Shown here: one piece after another, positions 17,461 through 25,489 of the stretch
Layout: each line of letters begins with the position of its first letter
Position numbering within the stretch: the first letter of the stretch is position 1
Source: VRUE01 sp035693025
GTDB taxonomy: Bacteria > Actinomycetota > Thermoleophilia > Solirubrobacterales > 70-9
Assembly: GCA_035693025.1 (NCBI GenBank)
Contig: DASSHI010000004.1
Coordinates: 62,001-126,000 of the forward strand
Direction of reading: 5' to 3'
DNA: 64,000 bases
Position numbers and translations under genes: made by a program
Notes under the pieces: generated by a model
Told to the model about the DNA's origin: nothing
The model's input: the letters and a program-made list of their open reading frames with translations, nothing else
Database searches by the model: none

Positions 17461-18777
17461 GTGGCATTCGAGGAGCGGCCGATCAACGCGGACCTGCCAT
17501 CGGTGGCGAGCGCCGAGGCACCGCCGGAGAAGGCAGAGAAGACCGCCCCGGCGAAACGACGCCGCCAACCATTCCCCACGGCCCTGAAGGCGATCGCCGG
17601 TCTCTTCCTCCTGGCGGTGGTCTTCCTCGTCGCTGCGATCCTCGGCGGCCGGGGCGGCGGCAGCGAGAGCACGGAAAGCCCCGCGCCGACCAGCGAAGCC
17701 CCCGGAGCCGGTGCCCAGGCACCGACCTCCCAGACCTCCGACGAACTCGGCTATCCGGCCTTCGCCACGGCGAACACGACCCGCGTCGGCGGCGGCGATG
17801 CGGCCTCGACCGCAGCCGGCGTGGCGCTCGCGACCTATCCGTCGAGCGAGCCCTCCCAGCAGCCCGCCGCGGTGACCCTGGTCGACGCCGGCGAATGGCG
17901 CACGGCGATCGCCGCCGCGGCCCTGATGGCGGCGCCGGTCGGCGCGCCGGTCCTCGTCTCGGAAGCCGGCGGGATGCCGGACGCAACCTCCGCAGCGCTC
18001 TCGGCCATGGACCCGCAGGGCAGCCGGGCGACCGGCGGCGCGCAGGTCTTCGCGATCGGCGCGGCCGACTCGCCGGACGACATGAGGACCCACCGCGTCA
18101 AGGCGGGGGGTGCGGCCGGCGCGGCGGCGATCGAGGCACTGCGGGAAAAGCTCACCGGCTCGCCCCCGCGGCACATCGTCGTCGTCCCGAGCTCGAGCCC
18201 GGCGTTCGCGATGCCGGCTGCGGCCTGGGCCGCGCGCTCCGGCGATCCGGTCCTCTTCAGCGGCCCGGAGTCGCTGCCGAAGCCGACCGCGAGCGTGCTC
18301 AAGGCCGACCCGAAGACCCCCGTATTCGTCCTCGGCCCCTCGACGGCGATCTCCTCCGCCGTGGTGCGCGAAATCGCCAAGCTCTCGGACCGCGTGCGTC
18401 GCGTCTCGGGCGAGGATCCCGTCGCCAACGCGATCGAGTTCGCGCGCTACTCGGAAGGAAGCTTCGGCTGGAACATCAACGATCCCGGCCACGGCTTCGT
18501 CGTCGCCAACTCCGGCGAACCGCTCGGCGCAGCGGCCGCTGCGCCGCTCTCGGCCTCGGGGACCTGGGGGCCGCTGCTGCTCACCGACAGCGCCGATACC
18601 CTTCCCTCGGCGCTTCGCGGGTACCTGCTCGACGTCAAGCCGGGCTACACCACCGATCCGACGCGCGCCTTCTACAACCACGTCTGGGTGATCGGAGACC
18701 AAGAGGCCGTGAGCGTGAACGAGCAAGCCGAAATCGACGAGCTGGCCGCCCTGGCCAAGATCGGCGGCGAAGAATGA
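17461..18777 (+). CDS. Membrane-anchored cell-wall-binding repeat 2 (CWB2) protein
   Basis: The 438-residue protein has a basic cytoplasmic N-terminus, one membrane helix (about 46-64, AGLFLLAVVFLVAAIL) and a large external region. That region holds tandem CWB2-type units, recognisable from ARVGG-like starts, alternating VTLVDAGEW and VLVSEAGG strands, and VFAIGAADS / VFVLGPSTAIS strands. CWB2 modules bind anionic wall polymers in Gram-positive bacteria. The start is a GTG at 17461. It is divergent from the acyl-CoA dehydrogenase and overlaps the next gene by four bases (ATGA). Its natural ligand is unknown. Confidence 0.75.
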   Translation: MAFEERPINADLPSVASAEAPPEKAEKTAPAKRRRQPFPTALKAIAGLFLLAVVFLVAAILGGRGGGSESTESPAPTSEAPGAGAQAPTSQTSDELGYPAFATANTTRVGGGDAASTAAGVALATYPSSEPSQQPAAVTLVDAGEWRTAIAAAALMAAPVGAPVLVSEAGGMPDATSAALSAMDPQGSRATGGAQVFAIGAADSPDDMRTHRVKAGGAAGAAAIEALREKLTGSPPRHIVVVPSSSPAFAMPAAAWAARSGDPVLFSGPESLPKPTASVLKADPKTPVFVLGPSTAISSAVVREIAKLSDRVRRVSGEDPVANAIEFARYSEGSFGWNINDPGHGFVVANSGEPLGAAAAAPLSASGTWGPLLLTDSADTLPSALRGYLLDVKPGYTTDPTRAFYNHVWVIGDQEAVSVNEQAEIDELAALAKIGGEE

Positions 18778-19025
18778 GCGAGGCCGAGAGCCCGGACCTG
18801 TTGGGCAGCGCGCACGAGATCACCGCCGAGGACATCCGCGCCCTCGTCGGTGCCTCGACGCCGCACTTCGCCCTCCAGGTCCGCAACCGGATCCGCCGTC
18901 TGATCGAGCCGCTGCCGGCCGGCCATCCCGCCCGACGCGAAGGCGAACGCAAGATCGTCGCGCTGGAGGATCTCGCCGAGCACAGCGGCGAGCCGCGCAG
19001 CACGACGGGCATTCGCCGGCACTGA
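18774..19025 (+). CDS. Small conserved-looking cytoplasmic protein, unknown function
   Basis: An 83-residue acidic/basic protein starts at an ATG that overlaps the stop of the CWB2 gene (ATGA) and ends in the TGA that overlaps the next ATG. This tight coupling on both sides supports it as a real gene. The sequence HFALQVRNRIRRLIEPLPAGHP is predicted helical. There is no signal peptide or membrane segment and I recognise no family. Confidence 0.65.
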   Translation: MSEAESPDLLGSAHEITAEDIRALVGASTPHFALQVRNRIRRLIEPLPAGHPARREGERKIVALEDLAEHSGEPRSTTGIRRH

Positions 19026-19693
19026 TGAAGCAGCTGGCGCCCGGTGTCTGGCGCCTGAGGGAGCTGCCGCTGCCGGCGATCAACATCTACTTGGCCGAGG
19101 ACGTGTTGATCGACGCCGGCCGCACCTGGGACCGCCGCCGCGTCTTCGCCGAGCTGGAGGGTCGCGAGATTTCGATGCTGGCGCTGACCCACGCCCATCC
19201 CGACCACCAAGGCGTCGCCAAGGACGTCTGCGAAGCGCGCGAAGTACCGCTCGCCTGCCATGCCGATGACGTCGAGGCCATGGAGGGGCGCCGCCCCCTC
19301 CAGGAGGCGCACCGGGCCCATCTGGTCAATCGCGTCATCCGAACGATCTGGGAAGGGCCGCCGTACGAGGTCGAGCGAGTACTGCGCGAGGGCGACGAGG
19401 TCGCGGGCTTCCGCGTCATCCACGCGCCGGGCCACTCCCGCGGCGAGGTGATCTTCTTTCGCGAGTCCGACCGGGTGGCGATCTGCGGCGACGTGATTCG
19501 CAACCTGAGCTACGCGACCTACCGGCCGATGCTCGCCGAGCCACCGCAGATCTTCACCTACGACCCAGCCGAGAACCGTCGCTCGATCCGCAGGCTCGCC
19601 GCCCTCGATCCGGCGCTGATCCTCCCCGGGCACGGCCCTGCCGTCTCCGATATCGACGCTTTCAAGCGCTTTGCGGCTGACCTGCCGGATTAG
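19025..19693 (+). CDS. MBL-fold metallo-hydrolase
   Basis: The 222-residue protein has the metallo-beta-lactamase signature THAHPDHQG (zinc ligands), followed by HAPGHSRGEV, AICGDV (bridging Asp) and LPGHGPAVS with the last His. This is the glyoxalase II/hydrolase-like pattern. It is probably a cytoplasmic dizinc hydrolase acting on a thioester, ester or lactone; the substrate cannot be read from sequence. The ATG overlaps the stop of the small upstream gene by one base, so the CWB2, small-protein and MBL genes form one operon. Confidence 0.88.
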   Translation: MKQLAPGVWRLRELPLPAINIYLAEDVLIDAGRTWDRRRVFAELEGREISMLALTHAHPDHQGVAKDVCEAREVPLACHADDVEAMEGRRPLQEAHRAHLVNRVIRTIWEGPPYEVERVLREGDEVAGFRVIHAPGHSRGEVIFFRESDRVAICGDVIRNLSYATYRPMLAEPPQIFTYDPAENRRSIRRLAALDPALILPGHGPAVSDIDAFKRFAADLPD

Positions 19694-19728
19694 CGATTAG
19701 TCGTCTGCAAAAGGGGTAGGGGATTGGG

Positions 19729-20237
19729 GTGAGGCGTCCATCCCCAGCGATGATCGTGGCCATGCTTGCGCTGATCGTCGCGCTCGGCGGCACCGCGATC
19801 GCCTCCCAGACGATCAACGGAGGCGCGATCAAGAAGCAGACGATCGGCGGCGGCAAGTTGAAGCCCAACACGATCACCGGCTTCCAAATCAAGCTGAACA
19901 AGCTCGGCACCGTGCCGAGCGCCAAGCGGGCGACGCACACCTACTGGGCAGTGGTCCACAACCCGTCCAGCCCCAGCAACGCGCCCTCGCAAGGGCGAGC
20001 GGCGAAGGCATCAGCGCAGCCGAGGGCGGCGGCGCCGTGACCGTCACCTTCCCCGTGGACGTCAGCGGCTGCGCCGACGTCGCCGGGCGCAACAACGCCG
20101 GCACGGCGTCCCCCGGCGCAGGCTTCGCCCAGACGAACACCTCGCCGGCGAACGCCGATGCGATCGAAGTCCGCACCCGGGACGCGAAAGGCGACCCGGA
20201 AGACGCGGACTTCCACCTGCTCGTGGTCTGCCCCTAG
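19729..20237 (+). pseudogene. Exported 'MRRPSPAM'-type protein, broken by a frameshift
   Basis: The N-terminal part (from GTG 19729) has a signal-like segment (MIVAMLALIVALGGTAIAS) and repeats of the type INGGAIKKQTIGGGKLKPNTI, as in a family of exported proteins common in Thermoleophilia. After PSSPSN (near 19980) the frame goes out of register. The following codons in the third frame read ARASGEGISAAEGGG and continue through VTVTFPVDVSGCADVAG to the TAG at 20235-20237. Both halves look like one protein of about 168 residues, so a single-base loss near 19982-19992 has probably split it. It could be genuine decay or a sequence error. The function is unknown. Confidence 0.7.
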
Positions 20238-20246
20238 GACGGGCAA

Positions 20247-20287
20247 CCGGCTCGGCCCCCAACGCTCAGAGACGGGGGCCGGGCCGG
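20247..20287 (+). terminator. Strong GC hairpin after the frameshifted exported gene
   Basis: CCGGCTCGGCCCCC (20247-20260) pairs with GGGGGCCGGGCCGG (20274-20287) with one mismatch and a 13-base loop, just after the TAG at 20237. No U-tract follows. The position suggests transcription termination. Confidence 0.5.
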
Positions 20288-20329
20288 AGACGTGCCGAGA
20301 ACCCACGGACGGGGGCGCCCGGCACGTCT
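20288..20329. repeat. Inverted repeat in the leader of the 66-residue protein gene
   Basis: AGACGTGCCG (20288-20297) and CGGCACGTCT (20320-20329) are exact 10-bp inverted repeats, 12 bases before the GTG start at 20341. The dyad could be an operator or a leader hairpin; which of the two cannot be told. Confidence 0.4.
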
Positions 20330-20340
20330 ATGCTGGCGGC

Positions 20341-20541
20341 GTGAACGAGGATCACGGGTTCAAAGAGGGCGACAAGGTCTGGGTCGAGGACGGCGATGGC
20401 AAGCACCATCCCGGCGTCTTCGTCGGCAACAACGAAGCCTCCGGCTGGTTCGGCGGCGGGCCGAGCGCCTATGTCGTCCATCCGGAGGCCCACCAGGCCG
20501 AGGTCGTCTCGGTCTTCCGCATCACCCCTCGCGAGGAGTAA
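20341..20541 (+). CDS. Small SH3/KOW-like barrel protein
   Basis: A 66-residue protein starts at GTG 20341. It begins HGFKEGDKVWVEDGDGKHHPGVFVG, the pattern of an SH3-like barrel (KOW/Tudor/DUF type) where a turn GDKVWV opens the first strand, and ends with VVSVFRI strands. No catalytic residues are seen; such modules usually bind proteins or nucleic acids. Its stop (TAA) directly abuts the stop of the convergent ATL gene, in the near-palindrome GAGTAACTACTC. It may be a stand-alone adaptor. Confidence 0.55.
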   Translation: MNEDHGFKEGDKVWVEDGDGKHHPGVFVGNNEASGWFGGGPSAYVVHPEAHQAEVVSVFRITPREE

Positions 20542-20823
20542 CTACTCGGGCAGGCGGGCTGTCTTCATCTCGACGCGCTCGCCGTGGAACGGAACGCCCT
20601 CGGCGATCAGGTGGCGCTTCTGCCTCTGGCCCTTGGCGAGCGAGCCGTCGGCGCGGACGACGCGCCACCAGGGCAGGTCCGGGTCGTCGCACTCGAAGAG
20701 GACGGACCCGGCGAAGCGCGGCGCCCCGGGTGAGACGTCACCGTAGGTGCGAACGATGCCGGCGGGAATGGCCCGCACGCGCTCCAGGACTTCGAGCTCG
20801 CGGGCTTTGCCGCTGCCGCTCAC
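20542..20823 (-). CDS. Alkyltransferase-like (ATL) protein, MGMT-family DNA-binding domain
   Basis: The 93-residue protein matches the DNA-binding domain of O6-alkylguanine-DNA alkyltransferase: VLERVRAIPAGIVRTYGDVS followed by LPWWRVVRADGSLA. In MGMT the acceptor cysteine lies in PCHRV; here the position is Trp (PWWRVV), as in ATL proteins. It therefore cannot transfer alkyl groups but should recognise O6-alkylguanine and feed it to nucleotide excision repair. The GTG start overlaps the stop of the LLM oxidoreductase gene (GTGA), so it is translationally coupled to the acyl-CoA dehydrogenase operon, an unexpected setting. Confidence 0.85.
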   Translation of the reverse strand: MSGSGKARELEVLERVRAIPAGIVRTYGDVSPGAPRFAGSVLFECDDPDLPWWRVVRADGSLAKGQRQKRHLIAEGVPFHGERVEMKTARLPE

Positions 20824-21848
20824 GCCCCCGGGCCGAAGGCGTCGATCAGGCGGTTCTGGTACTCGCTCAGCTCCTCGGGGGAGATGAAGTAGGTGGGCGG
20901 GGTGAGGAAGAGGCCGTCGGCGCGTTCTGCCGTCGCCTCGACCCGGGCGCGGACCTTCTCGAGCGGGCCCGCGGCGCAGTAGGCGTCGACCATCTCGTCG
21001 CTGATCGCCGCTGGGACGGCGGCCAGGTCGCCGCGGCGAAAAGCCGCGCCGGCCGCCACCGCGTTGTCGGCGAAGCCGTGTAGCTCCCAGAGCGGCATGT
21101 AGGTCTTGACCGTGGCGTAGAAGGAGATCGTGCGGCGTGCCATCTCGATCGCCTTCGCTTCGTCGTCGTCGATCGCGCAACAGACCGTCGGCAGGTAATC
21201 GAAGCTCGAGCGCTCGCGACCGGAGCGCTTCAATCCCTCCTCGAAGGAGGCGACGACGACCTCGTCGATCCAGCGCAGGCTCTGGATCGGGTGGCCGATC
21301 AGCCCGTCGGCGACGTCGCCGGCCATGCGACACATGCCACCCTGCACGCCGGCGGCGTAGATCGGCACCGACTCGCGCGGCGCCGGGTGCGGGCGGACCC
21401 AGCCCTTGATGTCGATGTCGTAGTAGGAGCCCTCATAGCGAATCTGCTCGCCGGCGCCCGCCTGCTGCATGATCAGGCGGGTCGCCTCGATCGCCTCACG
21501 CAGGTGGGGAGCGGGCTTGCCGTACTCGGCGTTGTGCCAGGTTTCGTTGAGCCGTTTGACCCCGGAGCCGAGACCGAGACGGAAGCGTCCGCCCGACATC
21601 TCGTCGATGTCGAGAGCGCTGATCGCGACGATGAAGGGACTCCGGGTGAAGGCCCAGGCGATCCCGGTGGCGACGCCGATCTTCTCCGTGCGGCCGGCGA
21701 GGTAAGCCGCCTGGGTGACCGATGAGCGGAACAGCTCCGGCGCCCAGACGCACTCGACCCCGGCCGCCTCCGCACGCTTCGTCTCGGCCTCGAGGTCGGC
21801 GACGGTGGTGCCGATCGCGGCGACCGAGATGCGATCGAGGGCACTCAA
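20820..21848 (-). CDS. LLM class F420-dependent oxidoreductase
   Basis: The 342-residue protein has a luciferase-like monooxygenase barrel: GVECVWAPELFRSS, ATGIAWAFTRSPFIVA, the signature GGRFRLGLGSG, and the C-terminal half PIYAAGVQGGMCRMAGDVADG. In actinobacteria such proteins generally use coenzyme F420, but FMN is possible. A TTG at 21848 is the best start; the Shine-Dalgarno-like GGGAG is rather distant. It follows two acyl-CoA dehydrogenase genes with a 46-base gap, which suggests a redox step in the same catabolic route. The substrate is not evident. Confidence 0.85.
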   Translation of the reverse strand: MSALDRISVAAIGTTVADLEAETKRAEAAGVECVWAPELFRSSVTQAAYLAGRTEKIGVATGIAWAFTRSPFIVAISALDIDEMSGGRFRLGLGSGVKRLNETWHNAEYGKPAPHLREAIEATRLIMQQAGAGEQIRYEGSYYDIDIKGWVRPHPAPRESVPIYAAGVQGGMCRMAGDVADGLIGHPIQSLRWIDEVVVASFEEGLKRSGRERSSFDYLPTVCCAIDDDEAKAIEMARRTISFYATVKTYMPLWELHGFADNAVAAGAAFRRGDLAAVPAAISDEMVDAYCAAGPLEKVRARVEATAERADGLFLTPPTYFISPEELSEYQNRLIDAFGPGA

Positions 21849-21894
21849 GCCGTCAAACTCCCGACCGCCGTAGAGCTTTGATCCGGATAGCGGC

Positions 21895-23016
21895 TCAAAC
21901 CTTTACGGCGACCTGATCGGCGAGGACCAGATCGGCGACTCGTTCGCGATGCCAGCCCGCGGTGCCGAACATCGCCGCGTTCGCCTTGCCGCGCTTGAGG
22001 AAGAAGTGCAGGTCGTGCTCCCAGGTGAAGCCGATCCCGCCGTGCACCTGGATCGAGGCGTCGGGCACGCGCCAGCCGGCGTCGGAGGCGTAGGCCTTCG
22101 CCATCGAGGCGGCGAGCGGCAGCGCCTCGGGCTCGGCGTCGGCGGCCCAGGCCGCCCCGTACACCGCCGAGCGCGAGTTCTCGGTCTCGAGCAGCATTTG
22201 GGCGCAGCGGTGAGAGACCGCCTGGTAGGCGCCGATCGGGCGGCCGAACTGCTGACGGTCCTTGGCGTAGGCGACCGCCATCTCCATCGCCCGCTGAGCG
22301 AGCCCGGTCGACTCGGCGGCGATCGCCGTGCAGGCCCGCCAGAGCACAGGCAGGTAGTCCTCCTGGGTGCCCTCGAGCGTCGCCTCGGGGGCGACGCGAA
22401 CGCCGTCGAAGCGCACCGAGTAGAGGCGACGGGTCGGGTCGATCGACTTTTCCGGCGTCACGGTGACGCCTTCGGCATCGCGCTCGACCAGGTGGCGGCG
22501 ACTGTCGGCGGTGGCGACGACGAGCAGGTCGGCGCTCGCCGCGTCCATCACCAGGACCTTCTCTCCGTCGAGCACGGTGGCATCGCCATCGCTCTTCGCC
22601 TCCATGCCGAACTCGCCGATCGTCGCGCTGGACCCGGCCTCGAAGAGCGCAATCGTCCCGCGCTTCTCGCCGCTCGCCAACGGCCGCAGCCAGCGCTCGC
22701 GCTGGGCCTCGTCGCCGACCGTCGCCAACACCAGGCCGGCGACCGTGGTCGAGAGCAGCGGCGAGGGAGCGAGGGCGTAGCCCATCTCCTCGAAGAGCAC
22801 GGCGAGGTCGACGATGCCGAGCCCCTGCCCGCCCCACTCCTCGGGCAGCGCCAGGCCGGGCCAGCCGAGCTCGGCCATCTCCTCCCAGTCGGATTGCTCG
22901 AAGCCGTTCTCGCTCTCCGCCAGCTCGCGGATCCGCTCCGATTTGTAGCGGGCCGCGAGGAAGCCGTGGGCAGTCGACTTGATCGCCTGCTGCTCGTCGG
23001 TGAGGTCGAAGTACAT
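21895..23016 (-). CDS. Acyl-CoA dehydrogenase (second subunit of a pair)
   Basis: The 373-residue protein begins MYFDLTDEQQAIKSTAHGFL and contains the ACAD core elements LGWPGLALPEEWGGQGLG and QQFGRPIGAYQAVSHRCAQM, plus a C-terminal region QVHGGIGFTWEHDLHFFLKR. It starts two bases after the stop of the preceding dehydrogenase. In actinobacteria such adjacent FadE pairs often form alpha2beta2 heterotetramers acting on CoA-linked side chains of sterols or branched acids. The frame is open to 23832 inside the neighbour, but the ATG at 23016 gives the normal N-terminus. Confidence 0.9.
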   Translation of the reverse strand: MYFDLTDEQQAIKSTAHGFLAARYKSERIRELAESENGFEQSDWEEMAELGWPGLALPEEWGGQGLGIVDLAVLFEEMGYALAPSPLLSTTVAGLVLATVGDEAQRERWLRPLASGEKRGTIALFEAGSSATIGEFGMEAKSDGDATVLDGEKVLVMDAASADLLVVATADSRRHLVERDAEGVTVTPEKSIDPTRRLYSVRFDGVRVAPEATLEGTQEDYLPVLWRACTAIAAESTGLAQRAMEMAVAYAKDRQQFGRPIGAYQAVSHRCAQMLLETENSRSAVYGAAWAADAEPEALPLAASMAKAYASDAGWRVPDASIQVHGGIGFTWEHDLHFFLKRGKANAAMFGTAGWHRERVADLVLADQVAVKV

Positions 23017-23018
23017 GG

Positions 23019-24197
23019 CTAGCGCATCCTCGGCAGGCCGAGCACGCGCTCGGCGATGATGTTCTTGAGGATGTCGGTCGTGCCGCCCTCGATCGAGTTG
23101 GCGCGCGAGCGCAGGAAGCTGTACTGCCAGGCGCCGTTGGCGACGGCGTGCTCGGCGCCGCGGTCGAGCGGCGCGTAGGGGCCCTCGATCTCGAGCGCCA
23201 GCTCGGAGATGCGCTGGTTGATGTCGGCCCACTGCCACTTGCCGAGCGAGCCCTCCGGCCCGGGAATGCCCGACTGCATCGTCTTGGTCAGGCCGCGGTA
23301 GGCGTTCAGCCGCATCGTCTCGGCCTCGATCTGCAGCTGGGCGAGGCGCTGGCGGATCACCGGGTCTTCGGCGGCGCTGTGGCCGTCGATCCGTGTCTCC
23401 TTCGCCAGGCGGCCCAGCCGCCCGAGGCTGTTGGCGATCTGCGCGATCGCGCCGAAAGCGAGCCCCGCGCGCTCGTTCATCAGCGTCGTGATCGCCACCG
23501 ACCAGCCGTTGCCGACGCCGCCGACGACGTTCGCCGCGGGGATCCGCGCTTCCTCCATGAAGACCTCGTTGAACTCGCCCTCGCCGGTTATCTGCACCAG
23601 CGGCTTGGCCTCGACGCCCGGCTGGTCCATGTCCATCAGGAAGTAGGTGAGGCCCTTGTGCTTGGGGGCGTCGGGGTCGGTCCGGGCGACGAGCATGCAC
23701 CACTTGGCGAACTGGGCCAGCGTCGTCCAGACCTTCTGCCCGGTGACGACCCATTCGTCGCCGTCCTTGACCGCCCGCGTCTTCAACGAGGCGAGGTCGG
23801 AACCCGACTCCGGCTCCGAGAAGCCCTGGCACCAGATCTCCTCGGCGGTGAGGATCGGCTCAAGGTAGCGCTGCTTCTGCTCCTCGCTGCCGTGGGCGAT
23901 CACCACCGGGCCGCCCATCGCCAGGCCGAGCACGTTGGCCGGGCTGGGCGCTTCGGCCCGCGCCGCCTCGCCGACGAATATCGCCTGCTCGATCAGGGTC
24001 GAGCCGCGGCCGCCGTACTCCTTCGGCCACGAAATCCCGGCCCAGCCGGCTTCGTGCAGCTTCGCCTGCCACTCGCGGCGGTACGGGATGATCTCCTCGA
24101 GGCTGCTCTCCGGCTCCGGCCCCGGGTTGTTCTCCTCCAGCCAGGTCCGCACCTCGTCGCGAAACTCGCGCTCAGACGGTGAGAGGCTCAGATCCAT
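23019..24197 (-). CDS. Acyl-CoA dehydrogenase (first subunit of a pair)
   Basis: The 392-residue flavoprotein shows GWAGISWPKEYGGRGSTLIE, the FAD/substrate motif CQGFSEPESGSDLASLKTRA and the C-terminal SIEGGTTDILKNIIAERVLG. It dehydrogenates an acyl-CoA. Together with the next gene it looks like a FadE-type heteromeric pair. The ATG at 24197 lacks a clear Shine-Dalgarno sequence. A dyad ACTGGC-N6-GCCAGT (24212-24229) lies in the 35-base gap after the thiolase gene, so a separate promoter or operator is possible. Thiolase, both dehydrogenases, LLM and ATL genes run in one direction and probably form an operon. Confidence 0.92.
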   Translation of the reverse strand: MDLSLSPSEREFRDEVRTWLEENNPGPEPESSLEEIIPYRREWQAKLHEAGWAGISWPKEYGGRGSTLIEQAIFVGEAARAEAPSPANVLGLAMGGPVVIAHGSEEQKQRYLEPILTAEEIWCQGFSEPESGSDLASLKTRAVKDGDEWVVTGQKVWTTLAQFAKWCMLVARTDPDAPKHKGLTYFLMDMDQPGVEAKPLVQITGEGEFNEVFMEEARIPAANVVGGVGNGWSVAITTLMNERAGLAFGAIAQIANSLGRLGRLAKETRIDGHSAAEDPVIRQRLAQLQIEAETMRLNAYRGLTKTMQSGIPGPEGSLGKWQWADINQRISELALEIEGPYAPLDRGAEHAVANGAWQYSFLRSRANSIEGGTTDILKNIIAERVLGLPRMR

Positions 24198-24211
24198 CGG
24201 CTGAGGAGACT

Positions 24212-24229
24212 ACTGGCTGGGTGGCCAGT
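24212..24229. promoter_or_regulatory. Dyad upstream of the paired acyl-CoA dehydrogenases
   Basis: ACTGGCTGGGTGGCCAGT has 6-bp inverted arms around 6 bases, in the 35-base gap between thiolase and acyl-CoA dehydrogenase genes. It differs from the TGATTGAC-type operator at 25435. It may be another operator or a small attenuating hairpin. Confidence 0.35.
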
Positions 24230-24232
24230 CGC

Positions 24233-25417
24233 CTAGATCCGCTCGATCAAGGTTCCCGTTCCGAGGCCGCCCCCACAGCACATCGTCACCAGGCCCATCT
24301 CCTTGTCGGAGCGCTCCATCTCGTGCAGCAGGGTGGTGATCAACCGCGCGCCGGTCGAGCCGAGCGGATGGCCTAGGGCGATCGCGCCGCCGTTCACGTT
24401 GACCCGGTCCATGTCGGGATCGAGCTCGCGCCGCCAGGCGGCGACGACCGAGGCGAAGGCCTCGTTGATCTCGACCAGGTCGATGTCGTCCATCTTCATC
24501 CCGTTGCGCTCGAGCAGCTTTTCGGTCGCCGGGATCGGGCCGGTCAGCATGATCACCGGGTCGACGCCGACCGTCGTCTGGTCGTAGATCCGGGCCCGCG
24601 GCTTCAGCCCCAGCGCGTCGGCCCTCTCGCGCGCCATCAGCAGCACGGCGGCGGCGCCGTCGGAGACCTGCGAGGAGTTGCCGGCGGTGATCTTGCCGTC
24701 CTCCTTGAAGGCCGGCTTCAGCTTGGAGAGGCCCTCCAGCGTCGTCTCCCGCAGGCCCTGGTCGGTGACGTAGGTGTCGCCGTTGACGCTGAACGGGACG
24801 ATCTCGCGCTCGAAGCGCCCCTCCTCGGTCGCCTGGGCGGCGAGCTGCTGGGAGCGCACGCCGAGCTCGTCGAGCTCGGAGCGGGAGATCTCCCACTTGT
24901 CGGCGATCATCTCCGCCGAGAGGCCCTGGGGGATCAGGTTGTAGCGCTCGAGCAGCTCCGGTGAGAACGGGTTGCCGTACTCCTTCATCACCTCGTAGCC
25001 GTCGGCGAAGGAGATGTGGCCCATGTGCTCGACGCCGGAGCCGATCGCGACGTCGTGGACGCCGGTCGCGATCAGCGCCGCGGCGAAGTTGACGGCCTGC
25101 TGGGCGGAGCCGCACTGGCGATCGATCGTCGTCGCCGGCGTCTCCATCGGCAGCCCGGCCTCGAGCCAGGCATTGCGCCCGACATTGACCCCCTGCTCGC
25201 CGAACTGCTGGGCGCAGCCGGTGACGACGTCGCCGGTCTCGGAGGGGTCGACGCCGGAGCGCTCGAAGAGCTCGCGGTAGACCTTGGCCAGGAGGTTCGA
25301 GGGATGGACGTCCTTGTAGTAGCCCTTCTCCTCGTGGCCGCGCCCGATCGGCGTGCGCACCGCCTCGACGATGACGACCTCGCGACCGCCGAACTTGCCG
25401 TTTCCGTTGCCTGACAT
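24233..25417 (-). CDS. Acetyl-CoA C-acyltransferase (thiolase)
   Basis: The 394-residue protein has the nucleophilic cysteine at 102 (DRQCGSAQQAV), the catalytic His motif GHPLGSTGAR and the second Cys motif MCCGGGLGTG, with EINEAFAS in between, so both active-site cysteines and the His are present. It cleaves 3-oxoacyl-CoA with CoA in beta-oxidation, or makes acetoacetyl-CoA in reverse. The ATG at 25417 follows GGAGGG at a good distance. The divergent 3-hydroxyacyl-CoA dehydrogenase gene shares its control region, including a perfect 18-bp palindrome 18 bases upstream of this start. Confidence 0.95.
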   Translation of the reverse strand: MSGNGNGKFGGREVVIVEAVRTPIGRGHEEKGYYKDVHPSNLLAKVYRELFERSGVDPSETGDVVTGCAQQFGEQGVNVGRNAWLEAGLPMETPATTIDRQCGSAQQAVNFAAALIATGVHDVAIGSGVEHMGHISFADGYEVMKEYGNPFSPELLERYNLIPQGLSAEMIADKWEISRSELDELGVRSQQLAAQATEEGRFEREIVPFSVNGDTYVTDQGLRETTLEGLSKLKPAFKEDGKITAGNSSQVSDGAAAVLLMARERADALGLKPRARIYDQTTVGVDPVIMLTGPIPATEKLLERNGMKMDDIDLVEINEAFASVVAAWRRELDPDMDRVNVNGGAIALGHPLGSTGARLITTLLHEMERSDKEMGLVTMCCGGGLGTGTLIERI

Positions 25418-25434
25418 CGGTGCCCTCCGTTCGC

Positions 25435-25452
25435 TGATTGACCGGTCAATCA
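25435..25452. promoter_or_regulatory. Perfect 18-bp operator between thiolase and 3-hydroxyacyl-CoA dehydrogenase genes
   Basis: TGATTGACCGGTCAATCA is a perfect palindrome in the 72-base divergent gap. It closely matches the 17375-17392 site and resembles operators of TetR-type fatty-acid regulators. One bound dimer could repress both divergent genes. Confidence 0.7.
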
Positions 25453-25489
25453 ACTTTAGCGCGGCGCGACGTGATAGGAACCCGTCTCC

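Noticed and set aside
23017..23832. N-terminal extension of the second acyl-CoA dehydrogenase frame
   Set aside because: It overlaps the first dehydrogenase in another frame; the ATG at 23016 gives the normal family start.
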